Positions 19,696 to 27,710 of a stretch of 64,000 bases of DNA are shown here, in pieces. Numbering within the stretch: position 1 is the stretch's first letter; every line of letters begins with the position of its first letter. Below the pieces are notes generated by a model that worked only from the letters and a program-made list of their open reading frames with translations, ran no database searches and was not told where the DNA came from. Both the position numbers and the translations under genes were made by a program. This DNA is from Xanthomarina sp. F1114 (GTDB taxonomy: Bacteria; Bacteroidota; Bacteroidia; Flavobacteriales; Flavobacteriaceae), in the NCBI RefSeq assembly GCF_026410255.1, contig NZ_JAPMLL010000001.1:124001-188000 (forward strand), written 5' to 3'.

Positions 19696-19729
19696 CAAAT
19701 ATATCTATATATAACGAGTTTTAAACCAA
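19696..19729 (-). promoter_or_regulatory. Promoter of porZ-recO
   Basis: Read on the minus strand, TATATTTG (19703-19696) is a -7 box, and a TTG (19729-19727) lies 23 bases upstream. The predicted start near 19689 leaves about 12 bases before the porZ ATG at 19677. The rest of the gene-free stretch 19730-20100 is very AT-rich. I find no gene in it and only a weak plus-strand TATCTTTA box near 19937. Confidence 0.55.
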
Positions 19730-20106
19730 AAACATATATTTTGAATAAAAAAAGCTTTAAGAAAAGGAACTTTCTTTAAAGCAAGTATCACTTTTGCATT
19801 TTAAACGACTAATAATAACTCAGATTTATTTGCTTAACTTTCAAGTTATATGACTAAAAAAGGCCTATATTTTAATTTTTATTTGAATAAATTCAAATGT
19901 ATCATAGAATTTATTTAATTTATCCAATAAATATACACTATCTTTAAAAGTTGTTTGTTATTTTTTAATTTTTCGCAATGCAACTTATAAAATAAATTCA
20001 TAGATTTATCTAATTAAGAATTAAAACAGAACAGCTTCAAAATATTGAAGTGTTATAAAAAAATATCATTGCCAATAACGATTAATTTTTCATGTACCCC
20101 ACCCAT

Positions 20107-20162
20107 TTGTAGACCGACAAAATTATCATAGTAGTTTCGTTTTAAATGATTTGTTTGTCGGT
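20107..20162 (+). promoter_or_regulatory. Promoter bracketed by a perfect 9-bp inverted repeat
   Basis: ACCGACAAA (20113-20121) and TTTGTCGGT (20154-20162) are perfect inverted copies. Between them lies TAGTTTCG (20132-20139), close to the -7 consensus, with TTG at 20107-20109 as a possible -33 element (22-base spacing). Because one arm would be upstream of the transcription start, an mRNA hairpin is unlikely. A protein operator is the better guess. Confidence 0.5.
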
Positions 20163-20217
20163 TTGCTGTGTTTTTATATATTTGTTTAACAATATGCTCT
20201 AATTATCGAATGCTTAT

Positions 20218-20997
20218 ATGCGTAATTTGAAACTGTTATCTATATCCTTATTCCTACTTTTAGGAACTCACTTTAGTTTTGCACAACTTGGATTTTCGCA
20301 TGAAATTGGTGCTATTGTTGGTCCTGTTCAATTTAGGTCGGATTACGGTGTTCGTCAAGATGAAGGCACAAACTTCGGGAATTCTGGATTTGGAATTGGA
20401 ATTATTCATTACCTCAACTTTTCGTATAGTGCCGAATGTAATTGCTATACCACGGACAGCTATTTTAACGACCACTTTAAACTAAGAACTGAGATTTCTT
20501 ATAACAAAACCAAACTCGAGCATCATGGAAAATGGGCCGAAGGGAATAAATTAGAAGCACAAAAATTACGAGCCCACACTGGAGAAGCAAATAATTTTGA
20601 TATAGGAATGCAATTGGAATATTTCCCTTTAAGTATTCGCGATTTTCAAGCTTTTGCCTATCGTTTTGCTCCTTTTGTAAGTTTTGGAATTCATTATACC
20701 GCTTATAATCCAAAAGCAGAAACCTCTTATGGGGACCAAAATATTTTAAACGCAGATAACTTCTGGGGAGCTTGGGAACCTGGATCTATAGATCCTTCTC
20801 CAGGAAGTACCTGGTCTTTAGTTTCAAGTCTTGGAGTAAGGTATAAGTTGACAGGCGATTCTGATTTAATGATGGATCTAAGACTACAATATTATGGCAG
20901 CGATTGGATAGACGGCTTAAACCATCAATTAGATTCCAATAAATATAACGATTGGTTGGTATGGTTGAACTTTGGATATATTTATTATCTGGATTAA
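20218..20997 (+). CDS. Conserved flavobacterial secreted protein, probable outer-membrane beta-barrel type
   Basis: 259 residues with a signal peptide ending at about residue 23 (FSFAQ). The body is rich in alternating aromatic/polar strands (LGVRYKLTGDSDLMMDLRLQYY, in two strands; WLVWLNFGYIYYLD at the end), which fits an outer membrane barrel of the kind found in T9SS- and gliding-associated proteins. From memory it resembles the flavobacterial THC0290_0291 family, but I cannot verify this. A distinctive CNC at residues about 75-77 could hold a metal or disulfide. It stands alone with its own promoter and an inverted-repeat operator. Function unknown. Confidence 0.7.
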   Translation: MRNLKLLSISLFLLLGTHFSFAQLGFSHEIGAIVGPVQFRSDYGVRQDEGTNFGNSGFGIGIIHYLNFSYSAECNCYTTDSYFNDHFKLRTEISYNKTKLEHHGKWAEGNKLEAQKLRAHTGEANNFDIGMQLEYFPLSIRDFQAFAYRFAPFVSFGIHYTAYNPKAETSYGDQNILNADNFWGAWEPGSIDPSPGSTWSLVSSLGVRYKLTGDSDLMMDLRLQYYGSDWIDGLNHQLDSNKYNDWLVWLNFGYIYYLD

Positions 20998-21045
20998 ACC
21001 TTTAGCATAAAAAGTCCAAAAAACTCTTAGTCTTTTTCTTTATTT

Positions 21046-22185
21046 CTAGTTGATGGCTTGTTTTAAATCAGCAATTAAATCGCTGATATCTTCAATTCCA
21101 ACACTCAATCTAATTAAGGAGTCCAAAATTCCCATTTTTTCGCGTTCTTCTTTTGGAACACTAACATGAGTCATACTTGCTGGATGACCCGCTAAAGACT
21201 CCACGCCTCCAAGAGATTCAGCTAAAGTAAAGATTTTCAGTTTTTCAACAATTTTAATTGCTTCTTCATAATTATTTCCTTTTGTACTAAATGAAACCAT
21301 ACCTCCAAAATCTTTCATTTGCAATTTTGCAACTAAATGGTTTGGATGGTCCTCAAATCCCGGCCAGTAAACCTTTTCAATTTTAGGATGATTTGCAAGG
21401 TATTCTGCAACTGCTTTTCCATTTTCGCAATGACGTTGCATTCTAACATGAAGAGTTTTAATTCCTCTTAACACTAAAAAACTATCATGTGGACCACAAA
21501 TAGCACCGCTAGAATTTTGAATAAAATATAGACTATCTGCCAATTTTTTATCTTTTACAATCAAGCCTCCCATAACTACATCGCTATGTCCACCAAGGTA
21601 TTTAGTTGCCGAATGCATAACAATATCTGCACCTAAACTTAAAGGTTGTTGTAGATATGGTGTAGCAAAGGTATTATCAACTGCAAGCAATAAATTATGC
21701 TTTTTAGCAATTACAGAGCATGCCTTAATATCGATAATACTCATCATGGGGTTGGTTGGTGTCTCCACCCAAAGTAGTTTCGTGTTTTCATTTATATAAG
21801 CTTCTATATTACCAATATCTTGCATATTAACAAAGTGAAATTTAATGCCAAATTTCTTATAAATTGAAGTAAATAGTCTGTAAGAACCTCCATATAATTC
21901 GTTAGTTGACAGAACTTCATCCCCAGGTTTCAAAAGTTTTAAAACAGCATCTATTGCTGCCAAACCAGATCCAAAAGCCAATCCGTAATTCCCGTTTTCT
22001 AAACTGGCAAAAGCACTTTCTAAAGCATTTCTCGTGGGGTTTGCACCTCTAGAATATTCATAACCTTTATGGCCGCCAGGAGTTGATTGTGCGTAAGTTG
22101 TAGTTTGATAAATTGGAGGCATAACAGCTCCATAGGCTATATCAGGCTCTTGACCTCCATGTATTGTTTTTGTATTAAATTTCAT
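21046..22185 (-). CDS. Cystathionine gamma-synthase / gamma-lyase (PLP enzyme)
   Basis: A 379-residue Cys/Met metabolism PLP enzyme acting in the cytosol. SATKYLGGHSD contains the PLP-binding Lys195. YEYSRGANPTR, ETPTNP and SLGGVESLAGHP are family signatures. It either joins an activated homoserine to cysteine or splits cystathionine. Sequence alone does not separate MetB from MetC/CSE activity, so I give no symbol. It is a single gene on the minus strand. I looked for a riboswitch-like leader upstream (22186-22351) and saw none I could support. Confidence 0.9.
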   Translation of the reverse strand: MKFNTKTIHGGQEPDIAYGAVMPPIYQTTTYAQSTPGGHKGYEYSRGANPTRNALESAFASLENGNYGLAFGSGLAAIDAVLKLLKPGDEVLSTNELYGGSYRLFTSIYKKFGIKFHFVNMQDIGNIEAYINENTKLLWVETPTNPMMSIIDIKACSVIAKKHNLLLAVDNTFATPYLQQPLSLGADIVMHSATKYLGGHSDVVMGGLIVKDKKLADSLYFIQNSSGAICGPHDSFLVLRGIKTLHVRMQRHCENGKAVAEYLANHPKIEKVYWPGFEDHPNHLVAKLQMKDFGGMVSFSTKGNNYEEAIKIVEKLKIFTLAESLGGVESLAGHPASMTHVSVPKEEREKMGILDSLIRLSVGIEDISDLIADLKQAIN

Positions 22186-22351
22186 TTAAATCAGTTTTTA
22201 ATATTAATAAAAAGATTCTATGTTACAAATTACCAGAAAGTGTCTGATTTTATTCCAAAAAAATAAAAAATTATTGTCACAAAGTAAGCGTTTAATTCGG
22301 TGTATTCAAATGCAATAACTACCTTTAACATCATCTAAATTCTTTTGTGCT

Positions 22352-23068
22352 ATGCGCTTTAAAATTTTCTTTTATGTTATTCTATTTTCATTAGTTTCAC
22401 AAACTTGCAAAGAGGAAAAAACCATTGAGTTTAAAGAAGTTAATAAAACAACTACAACCAACAAACTTGTAGATATTAATATTCCTGAAGCCTCAGGAGA
22501 TGATACTGTTTCCATAGCCATTAACAATACTGTGAACCAGTTAATTATAAATTCTTTAAACACAAACGAACCAGACGGATCTGCACCTAAAAACATAGAA
22601 GAGAGCATAGATTCTTTTAATAAGGAGTTTAATCGTTTTAAGACGGATTTCCCTGATGCTGTTGTAACTTGGGAAGCCCAAATTGATGGCGAAGTTATGT
22701 ATCAATCGCCTGATATTATTTCCATGGCAATTACTACTTATCTTAATACTGGCGGAGCTCATGGTAATTTAAGCATTTCGTTTTTAAATTTTAATGCCCA
22801 AACAGGAAAGCAACTAAAAAATGAAGATTTACTAGAGGATCATCTAGCTTTTATAGAAATAGCTAAAACTTATTTTGACGAAGAAATAGCCGACAAAAAA
22901 GAACTATACTTTGAACCTGAAAACTTTAAACTACCTGAGAACATAGGCTTTAGTGAGGAAGGTGTTATCTTACTTTACAATACCTACGAAATAGCTCCTT
23001 ACTCCTCTGGAATTACCGAAATTCTTATTCCTTGGAACGAACTACAGACTTCTCTAAATTATTTATAA
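22352..23068 (+). CDS. DUF4163/DUF3298 (PdaC/RsiV-like) exported protein
   Basis: 238 residues with a hydrophobic N-terminus and a Cys at SQTCKEEK that may be a non-ideal lipobox. The N-terminal half matches DUF4163-type domains. The C-terminal half has the DUF3298 signature TGGAHGNLSISFLNF and NTYEIAPYSSGITEILIPW, as in RsiV and the N-terminus of PdaC. RsiV-type domains bind lysozyme in Firmicutes, but that role cannot be assumed here. The likely location is the periplasm or the outer membrane's inner face. The last six bases overlap the end of the converging dinB-like gene. A TACCTTTA box at 22320-22327 may be its promoter. Confidence 0.75.
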   Translation: MRFKIFFYVILFSLVSQTCKEEKTIEFKEVNKTTTTNKLVDINIPEASGDDTVSIAINNTVNQLIINSLNTNEPDGSAPKNIEESIDSFNKEFNRFKTDFPDAVVTWEAQIDGEVMYQSPDIISMAITTYLNTGGAHGNLSISFLNFNAQTGKQLKNEDLLEDHLAFIEIAKTYFDEEIADKKELYFEPENFKLPENIGFSEEGVILLYNTYEIAPYSSGITEILIPWNELQTSLNYL

Positions 23069-23518
23069 GGACTTTTTTAAGGCCAAAATATAGCCTAAAT
23101 GTATGCCTTCATGAAAATTGTTAAAATCGATAGCCTCTTCCACTTTAGTTAGAACACTTTTTGTACTAACCGTGTATGCGTTATACGTTTTAAACACGTT
23201 GTTTTTATAATCTTCTTTTGTTTTTTCAAGCGTAGAGAACAACAGGTCTTTTATAATTTCTACTTCGGCTTGGGTAACATCTCTTTCCACTTTTGTCCCT
23301 TTTCGATACATTTCTACTAAATCATCCGATAAAAGCATTGGCAATCCAGACATATTATAAACCAATAGTTGTTGTGTTACAATGGTGTGAGCCACATTCC
23401 AGATTATATTATTACTAAAGCCTTTTGGTACTTTATTAAGTTGTTCTAAACTAAAAGTTTCTAGAAAATTTTTAAAAATGATTCTATTTTTTAATGTAAT
23501 ATCGAAAGCCCATTCCAT
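23063..23518 (-). CDS. DinB-like four-helix protein
   Basis: 151 residues, cytosolic, in the DinB/YfiT superfamily of metal-binding four-helix proteins, some of which are thiol-dependent transferases. The three-His metal site can be read: the His in NVAHTIVTQQL, and the two His of HEGIHLGY near the C-terminus. Begins MEWAFDITLKNRIIFKNFLE. It is not the DNA polymerase IV also called DinB. It converges with the DUF3298 gene and its stop overlaps it. The substrate is unknown. Confidence 0.85.
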   Translation of the reverse strand: MEWAFDITLKNRIIFKNFLETFSLEQLNKVPKGFSNNIIWNVAHTIVTQQLLVYNMSGLPMLLSDDLVEMYRKGTKVERDVTQAEVEIIKDLLFSTLEKTKEDYKNNVFKTYNAYTVSTKSVLTKVEEAIDFNNFHEGIHLGYILALKKSL

Positions 23519-23626
23519 ATTTATAAGTTTTGCTTAAAAATAATTATTTTTCATTAAAAATGGGCGTTATTTGTAGGTAGAAATTTTTTGTTTAATGTAT
23601 TAAATACTCACTGTAGTGAGCATCTT

Positions 23627-23980
23627 ATGAAAAAAGTTTACTATTTAAAAACTTGTAGCACTTGTTCGCGAATATTAAAAGAATGGGATTTACCTTCAGA
23701 CTTTGTATTACAAGACATAAAAAATGAAGAGATTACTGTAAAACAATTAGAAGAAATGAAATCTCTTGCAGGTTCTTACGAGGCTCTTTTTAGTAAACGC
23801 GCCAAGCTTTATAAAGAAATGGATTTAAAAAATCAATCTTTAAAAGAAGCTGATTATAAGCAGTATATACTTGAACATTACACTTTTTTGAGTCGTCCAG
23901 TTCTTCTTTTTAACAATCAAATATTTATTGGAAACTCTAAAAAAGTAACACAACAAGCCAAAGAAGCTATACATGGATAA
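23627..23980 (+). CDS. ArsC/Spx-family thioredoxin-fold protein
   Basis: About 117 residues from the ATG at 23627. The upstream in-frame TTG at 23588 is less likely, as MKKVYYLKTCSTCSRILKEW is the natural family N-terminus. TCSTC holds the CxxC redox pair. The C-terminal LSRPVLLFNNQIFIGNS is the usual ArsC/Spx/YffB end. It could be an arsenate-reductase-like thiol enzyme or an Spx-type regulator; no arsenic genes are near, so the former role is not supported. Its stop lies within the first codons of the EamA gene (8-bp overlap), so the two are coupled. Confidence 0.85.
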   Translation: MKKVYYLKTCSTCSRILKEWDLPSDFVLQDIKNEEITVKQLEEMKSLAGSYEALFSKRAKLYKEMDLKNQSLKEADYKQYILEHYTFLSRPVLLFNNQIFIGNSKKVTQQAKEAIHG

Positions 23981-24857
23981 AACCAGGCTTCTAGCAATTC
24001 TTGCTGTAATTATGGTTCATGTTATTTATGGACTTACCTTTACATTTGCCAACGATGTTTTAGCAGAAGGTTATGTAAAACCTTATGGATTTCTAGTTAT
24101 ACGTGTAGTAGGAGCCGCTCTTTTATTTTGGGTTTTTAGCTTATTTACCCCCAAACAACGCATAGAGCCCAAAGATTATATTACTATTTTCTTTGCATCT
24201 GTTTTTGGATTAGGCCTAAATTTTCTTACATTTTTTAAAGGCTTAGAATTTACAACACCTATTCATGCCTCTGTAATTATGACGGTCGTTCCTATTGTGG
24301 TTCTTGTCTTATCTGCAGTCTATTTAAAAGAGAGAGTTTCAGGACTAAAAATTATTGGTATTCTACTTGGTTTTTCTGGAGCTATTGTGCTTACACTTTA
24401 TGGAAAATCGCCACACCCAACAGATCATATTCTCTTGGGTAACCTTTTAATTTTTATAAATGCCGTTTCTTACAGTATTTATCTAATTATTATAAAAAAA
24501 TTAACCAATAAATACCATCCTTTCACTTTTATAAGGTGGTTGTTTCTATTTGGTTCCATTTTGGTAATACCTTTCGGTTTTAACGAGTTTTCACAAGTAG
24601 AATGGACAAGCTTTACTCCTTATATCACATTTTCGGTTTTATTTGTTGTAGTTGGCGCCACTTTTGGAACTTATCTCTTAAACCCAATAGCTTTAAGACA
24701 TTTAAAAGCTTCTACCGTTAGTACTTTTTTATATATACAACCAGTAATTGCCAGTGTTTTTGCGCTTTTTATGGGCAGTGATTCTATAGATTTGGTTAAA
24801 ATAATTGCCGCAATTCTAATTTTTGCAGGAGTTTATTTAGTTACAAAGAAGGCCTAA
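23973..24857 (+). CDS. EamA/DMT-family permease
   Basis: A 294-residue inner membrane protein with ten hydrophobic helices in two EamA repeats (about 8-140 and 150-292). Drug/metabolite transporters of this kind export amino acids, nucleobases or other metabolites; the substrate is unknown here. It overlaps the ArsC-like gene by 8 bp and ends one base from the converging thioesterase gene, with no room for a separate terminator. Confidence 0.88.
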   Translation: MDKTRLLAILAVIMVHVIYGLTFTFANDVLAEGYVKPYGFLVIRVVGAALLFWVFSLFTPKQRIEPKDYITIFFASVFGLGLNFLTFFKGLEFTTPIHASVIMTVVPIVVLVLSAVYLKERVSGLKIIGILLGFSGAIVLTLYGKSPHPTDHILLGNLLIFINAVSYSIYLIIIKKLTNKYHPFTFIRWLFLFGSILVIPFGFNEFSQVEWTSFTPYITFSVLFVVVGATFGTYLLNPIALRHLKASTVSTFLYIQPVIASVFALFMGSDSIDLVKIIAAILIFAGVYLVTKKA

Positions 24858-24858
24858 A

Positions 24859-25338
24859 CTACATATCTAAATGTACCGGTTTTTTCCCAGAAACTCTTGT
24901 GTCTTCTTTAGTTAGGGTTTTGTAGTTTTTTGTTTTAGGAAAGGTGTTTTCCTTTTCTAATAATAATTCTGGAAGCTCAGTTAGTTTTCGTGTAGACAGG
25001 TCAATCCAAGCGCCAAACATATCGCAGCTAGCAATATTTTCGCCTTTATGATTATAAAAGTTATGTTCAAATTTAAAAAACATGCCGTCTTCGCTCAAAC
25101 CAGAAACCTCTAAACTTACTGTTAACGGCTGTCCCATAAAAACTTCTTTAAAATAATACATGTGTTCATAAAAAACTACAGGTCCTAAATTATATTCAGA
25201 CAGCGTTTTCATATTAAAACCATTTTCAATTAAAAACGCCATTCTAGTGTGGCTCATAAAATTGGTATAGGCACTATTTGCTAGGTGTCTATTAGCATCT
25301 ACATCACTCCATCTAATTTCAAATTGTTTTGTATACAT
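24859..25338 (-). CDS. Acyl-CoA thioesterase, 4HBT hotdog family
   Basis: 159 residues, cytosolic hotdog fold. RWSDVDANRHLANSAYTNFM matches the 4HBT active-site region (D-x-N-x-H-x-x-N type, with Asp and Asn/His present). Such enzymes release free acids from acyl-CoA. It may be a YbgC-type or fatty-acyl thioesterase. The palindrome TTATGCATGTATAA lies over its -33 region, and a sister site stands before the lipoprotein/receptor pair at the left end. That hints at control with lipid or fatty acid metabolism. Confidence 0.85.
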   Translation of the reverse strand: MYTKQFEIRWSDVDANRHLANSAYTNFMSHTRMAFLIENGFNMKTLSEYNLGPVVFYEHMYYFKEVFMGQPLTVSLEVSGLSEDGMFFKFEHNFYNHKGENIASCDMFGAWIDLSTRKLTELPELLLEKENTFPKTKNYKTLTKEDTRVSGKKPVHLDM

Positions 25339-25361
25339 CTTATATTCAATTTTTAAAAAAG

Positions 25362-25393
25362 CAAACTTACAGAATTTTGTTATGCATGTATAA
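25362..25393 (-). promoter_or_regulatory. Thioesterase promoter with overlapping palindrome TTATGCATGTATAA
   Basis: On the minus strand TAAGTTTG (25369-25362) is a -7 box. The palindrome at 25380-25393 falls where the -33 box should be. It matches the site at 43-56 at 12 of 14 positions and both have AT-rich flanks. A repressor or class II activator site fits this position. Confidence 0.5.
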
Positions 25394-25427
25394 TTAAAAA
25401 TCTATTTTCTAAGCCCTTAGTTTTACC

Positions 25428-25435
25428 TACCTTTG
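25428..25435 (+). promoter_or_regulatory. -7 box of the yicC-gmk-nadD operon
   Basis: TACCTTTG matches TAnnTTTG. Its end touches the in-frame GTG at 25435, which argues that translation starts at the ATG at 25456 instead. Confidence 0.55.
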
Positions 25436-25455
25436 TGCAACTTTATAAAAGAGAT

Positions 25456-26313
25456 ATGATACACTCCATGACTGGTTACGGCAAATCGATATTGCAATTA
25501 CCAACTAAGAAAATTACTATTGAAGTAAAATCGCTTAACAGTAAAAACCTAGATTTGAATGCCAGAATGCCCTCTATTTATAGAGATAAAGAGCTGTCTT
25601 TACGAAAACTTATTGGTAAAGAACTTGAGCGTGGAAAGATAGATTTCTCATTATATGTAGAAATGACAGGAGAAGAAAGCTCGACTCAACTAAATAAGAC
25701 TGTTGTAAAGCAATACATAAAACAGTTAAGAGACATTGTTGATGGAGACGAAACTGAGCTATTAAAAATGGCCGTGCGTTTTCCGGACACTTTAAATACA
25801 GAGCGTGAGGATATAGATGAAGATGAATGGGAAGCTATTCTAAGTGAAGTAAAAGTTGCCCTAAAAAATATAGGAATTTATAGACTAGACGAAGGAAAAG
25901 CACTGGAAACAGATTTCAAGATTCGACTAAGCAATATTGAAAGTTTATTAAACCAGGTTATTGCCATGGATCCAGAACGTATTGAAGGCGTTCGCGAGCG
26001 TTTGCGCAAAGGTGTTGAAGAGTTAAAAGAGAAAGTAGACGAAAATAGATTTGAGCAAGAATTGGTTTATTATATCGAGAAATTTGATATCACCGAAGAA
26101 AAAGTACGCTTAAAAAACCATTTAGATTATTTTAATTCCGCTTTAGACTCGGCAGATTCTAATGGAAAAAAATTAGGCTTTATAGCTCAAGAAATTGGTA
26201 GAGAAGTTAATACCATAGGATCCAAAAGTAATTATGCTCCTATGCAACAACTTGTGGTACAAATGAAAGATGAATTAGAAAAAATTAAGGAACAACTTTT
26301 AAATGTACTTTAA
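25456..26313 (+). CDS. yicC: YicC-family endoribonuclease
   Basis: 285 residues from the ATG at 25456, giving the family N-terminus MIHSMTGYGKS; the GTG at 25435 is inside the promoter box. YicC proteins are now known as endoribonucleases linked to stationary phase and RNA turnover. The N-terminal YicC-like domain (1-150; VEVKSLNSKNLDL-type block) and the DUF1732 C-terminus are both visible: ELVYYIEKFDITEE, then RLKNHLDYF, then GKKLGFIAQEIGREVNTIGSK. It leads gmk and nadD, a pairing (yicC-gmk) common across bacteria. Confidence 0.92.
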   Translation: MIHSMTGYGKSILQLPTKKITIEVKSLNSKNLDLNARMPSIYRDKELSLRKLIGKELERGKIDFSLYVEMTGEESSTQLNKTVVKQYIKQLRDIVDGDETELLKMAVRFPDTLNTEREDIDEDEWEAILSEVKVALKNIGIYRLDEGKALETDFKIRLSNIESLLNQVIAMDPERIEGVRERLRKGVEELKEKVDENRFEQELVYYIEKFDITEEKVRLKNHLDYFNSALDSADSNGKKLGFIAQEIGREVNTIGSKSNYAPMQQLVVQMKDELEKIKEQLLNVL

Positions 26314-26449
26314 CTAGTACTCGTTTTTTGGGGACAGAAAGTGGTGTTTAGTAAATAACATCGCCCTTATTAAAAACAGTATATCTGTCTAAATAAAACA
26401 ATTATAACAAACGTGCGTGCTTTTTAGTACGATAGCTAAAAATATATTT

Positions 26450-27043
26450 GTGACAAACAAAAATTCAAATAAAGGAAAACTCATTGTGTTCTCGGCACCT
26501 TCCGGCTCTGGAAAAACAACAATAGTTAGACACCTTTTAAATCAAGAAGCATTAAACTTAGAATTTTCTATTTCTGCTACTTCCAGAGAAAAAAGAGGTA
26601 CAGAAATCAACAAAAAAGACTATTATTTTTTGTCTGCCTCAGAATTTAAAAACAAAATAAAAAACGATGAATTCTTAGAATGGGAAGAAGTATATCGTGA
26701 TAATTTTTATGGAACTCTAAAAACAGAAGTAGAACGAATTTGGGCTCAAGGCAAACATGTTATTTTTGATATAGATGTATCTGGAGGTTTACGTATTAAG
26801 CGAAAATTTCCAGAAGAAACCTTGGCTATTTTTGTAAAACCTCCAAGTATAGACGAACTTAAAATAAGACTAAAAAAACGCGAAACGGAAACTTCAGATA
26901 AAATTAATATGCGAATAGCTAAAGCATCTGCCGAGCTTGCAACCGCGCCTCTATTTGATGTAATTATAGAAAATGACAATCTAGACAAAGCGCTTCATGA
27001 GGCAGAAAATTTAGTAGCTAATTTTGTAAACAAAACACATTAA
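26450..27043 (+). CDS. gmk: Guanylate kinase
   Basis: About 197 residues if translation starts at the GTG at 26450, which puts a short leader before the conserved GKLIVFSAPSGSGKTT. The other in-frame choice, a GTG at 26417, adds 11 residues not typical of the family. No ATG is available. The enzyme phosphorylates GMP to GDP with ATP. The P-loop SGSGKT and the GMP-binding stretch SREKRGTEINKKDYYFLS are clear. TATATTTG at 26443-26450 looks like a -7 box but overlaps the preferred start, so one of the two readings is wrong. nadD follows after 2 bases. Confidence 0.95.
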   Translation: MTNKNSNKGKLIVFSAPSGSGKTTIVRHLLNQEALNLEFSISATSREKRGTEINKKDYYFLSASEFKNKIKNDEFLEWEEVYRDNFYGTLKTEVERIWAQGKHVIFDIDVSGGLRIKRKFPEETLAIFVKPPSIDELKIRLKKRETETSDKINMRIAKASAELATAPLFDVIIENDNLDKALHEAENLVANFVNKTH

Positions 27044-27045
27044 AA

Positions 27046-27624
27046 ATGAAAGTAGGACTGTTTTTTGGTTCTTTTAACCCCATTCATATTGGGCATCTTA
27101 TCATTGCAAATCATATGGTAGAGCACAGCGATTTAGATAAAATCTGGTTCGTTGTTACGCCACACAATCCGTTTAAAAAGAAAAGTACTTTACTAGACAA
27201 TTATCAGCGTTTAGAAATGGTATATCGAGCTACTAAAGATTATGACAATTTAGACCCAAGCAATATAGAGTTCAATTTACCTCAGCCTAATTACACCATA
27301 AACACTTTAGTGTATTTAGAAGAAAAATATCCAACTTACGAGTTTAGTTTAATTATGGGGGAAGACAATCTTAAAAGTTTTCACAAGTGGAAAAACTACG
27401 AACTTATTTTGGAGAGTCATGATATTTATACCTATCCACGTATCTCTAAAGGCAGCATTGAAACACAGTTTCATGGTCATAAAAGAATACATCATGTCCA
27501 GGCACCAATCATGGAAATTTCATCTACATTTATCAGAAAATCTATAAAAGCCGATAAAAACGTGAGGCCTATGTTACCTGAAGCCGTTTGGAAATATATA
27601 GATGAAATGAGCTTTTATAGGTAA
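27046..27624 (+). CDS. nadD: Nicotinate-nucleotide adenylyltransferase
   Basis: 192 residues. It transfers AMP to nicotinate mononucleotide in NAD synthesis (cytosol). The nucleotidyltransferase motif GSFNPIHIGH lies at residues 8-17, and the C-terminal ISSTFIR is the second signature. It starts two bases after gmk and is surely co-transcribed with it. Length matches the family. Confidence 0.96.
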   Translation: MKVGLFFGSFNPIHIGHLIIANHMVEHSDLDKIWFVVTPHNPFKKKSTLLDNYQRLEMVYRATKDYDNLDPSNIEFNLPQPNYTINTLVYLEEKYPTYEFSLIMGEDNLKSFHKWKNYELILESHDIYTYPRISKGSIETQFHGHKRIHHVQAPIMEISSTFIRKSIKADKNVRPMLPEAVWKYIDEMSFYR

Positions 27625-27710
27625 TTTCACCTTAGCATAACAATAGAATATCTGCTCTTATCTTTCTAAAAACAAGATAGCCTAATTAGTCCCTATCCCA
27701 TTATATACAG

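Noticed and set aside
19730-20100. A small RNA gene in the 370-base AT-rich gap upstream of the 259-residue protein gene.
   Set aside because: One weak TATCTTTA box near 19937 is present but no terminator-like hairpin follows.
20998-21045. Possible terminator between the 259-residue protein gene and the cystathionine gene.
   Set aside because: AAAAAG and CTTTTT arms exist but the inner bases do not pair; too weak to call.
22186-22351. Possible SAM-type riboswitch before the cystathionine enzyme gene.
   Set aside because: I saw no helix pattern or conserved core that I could match by eye.
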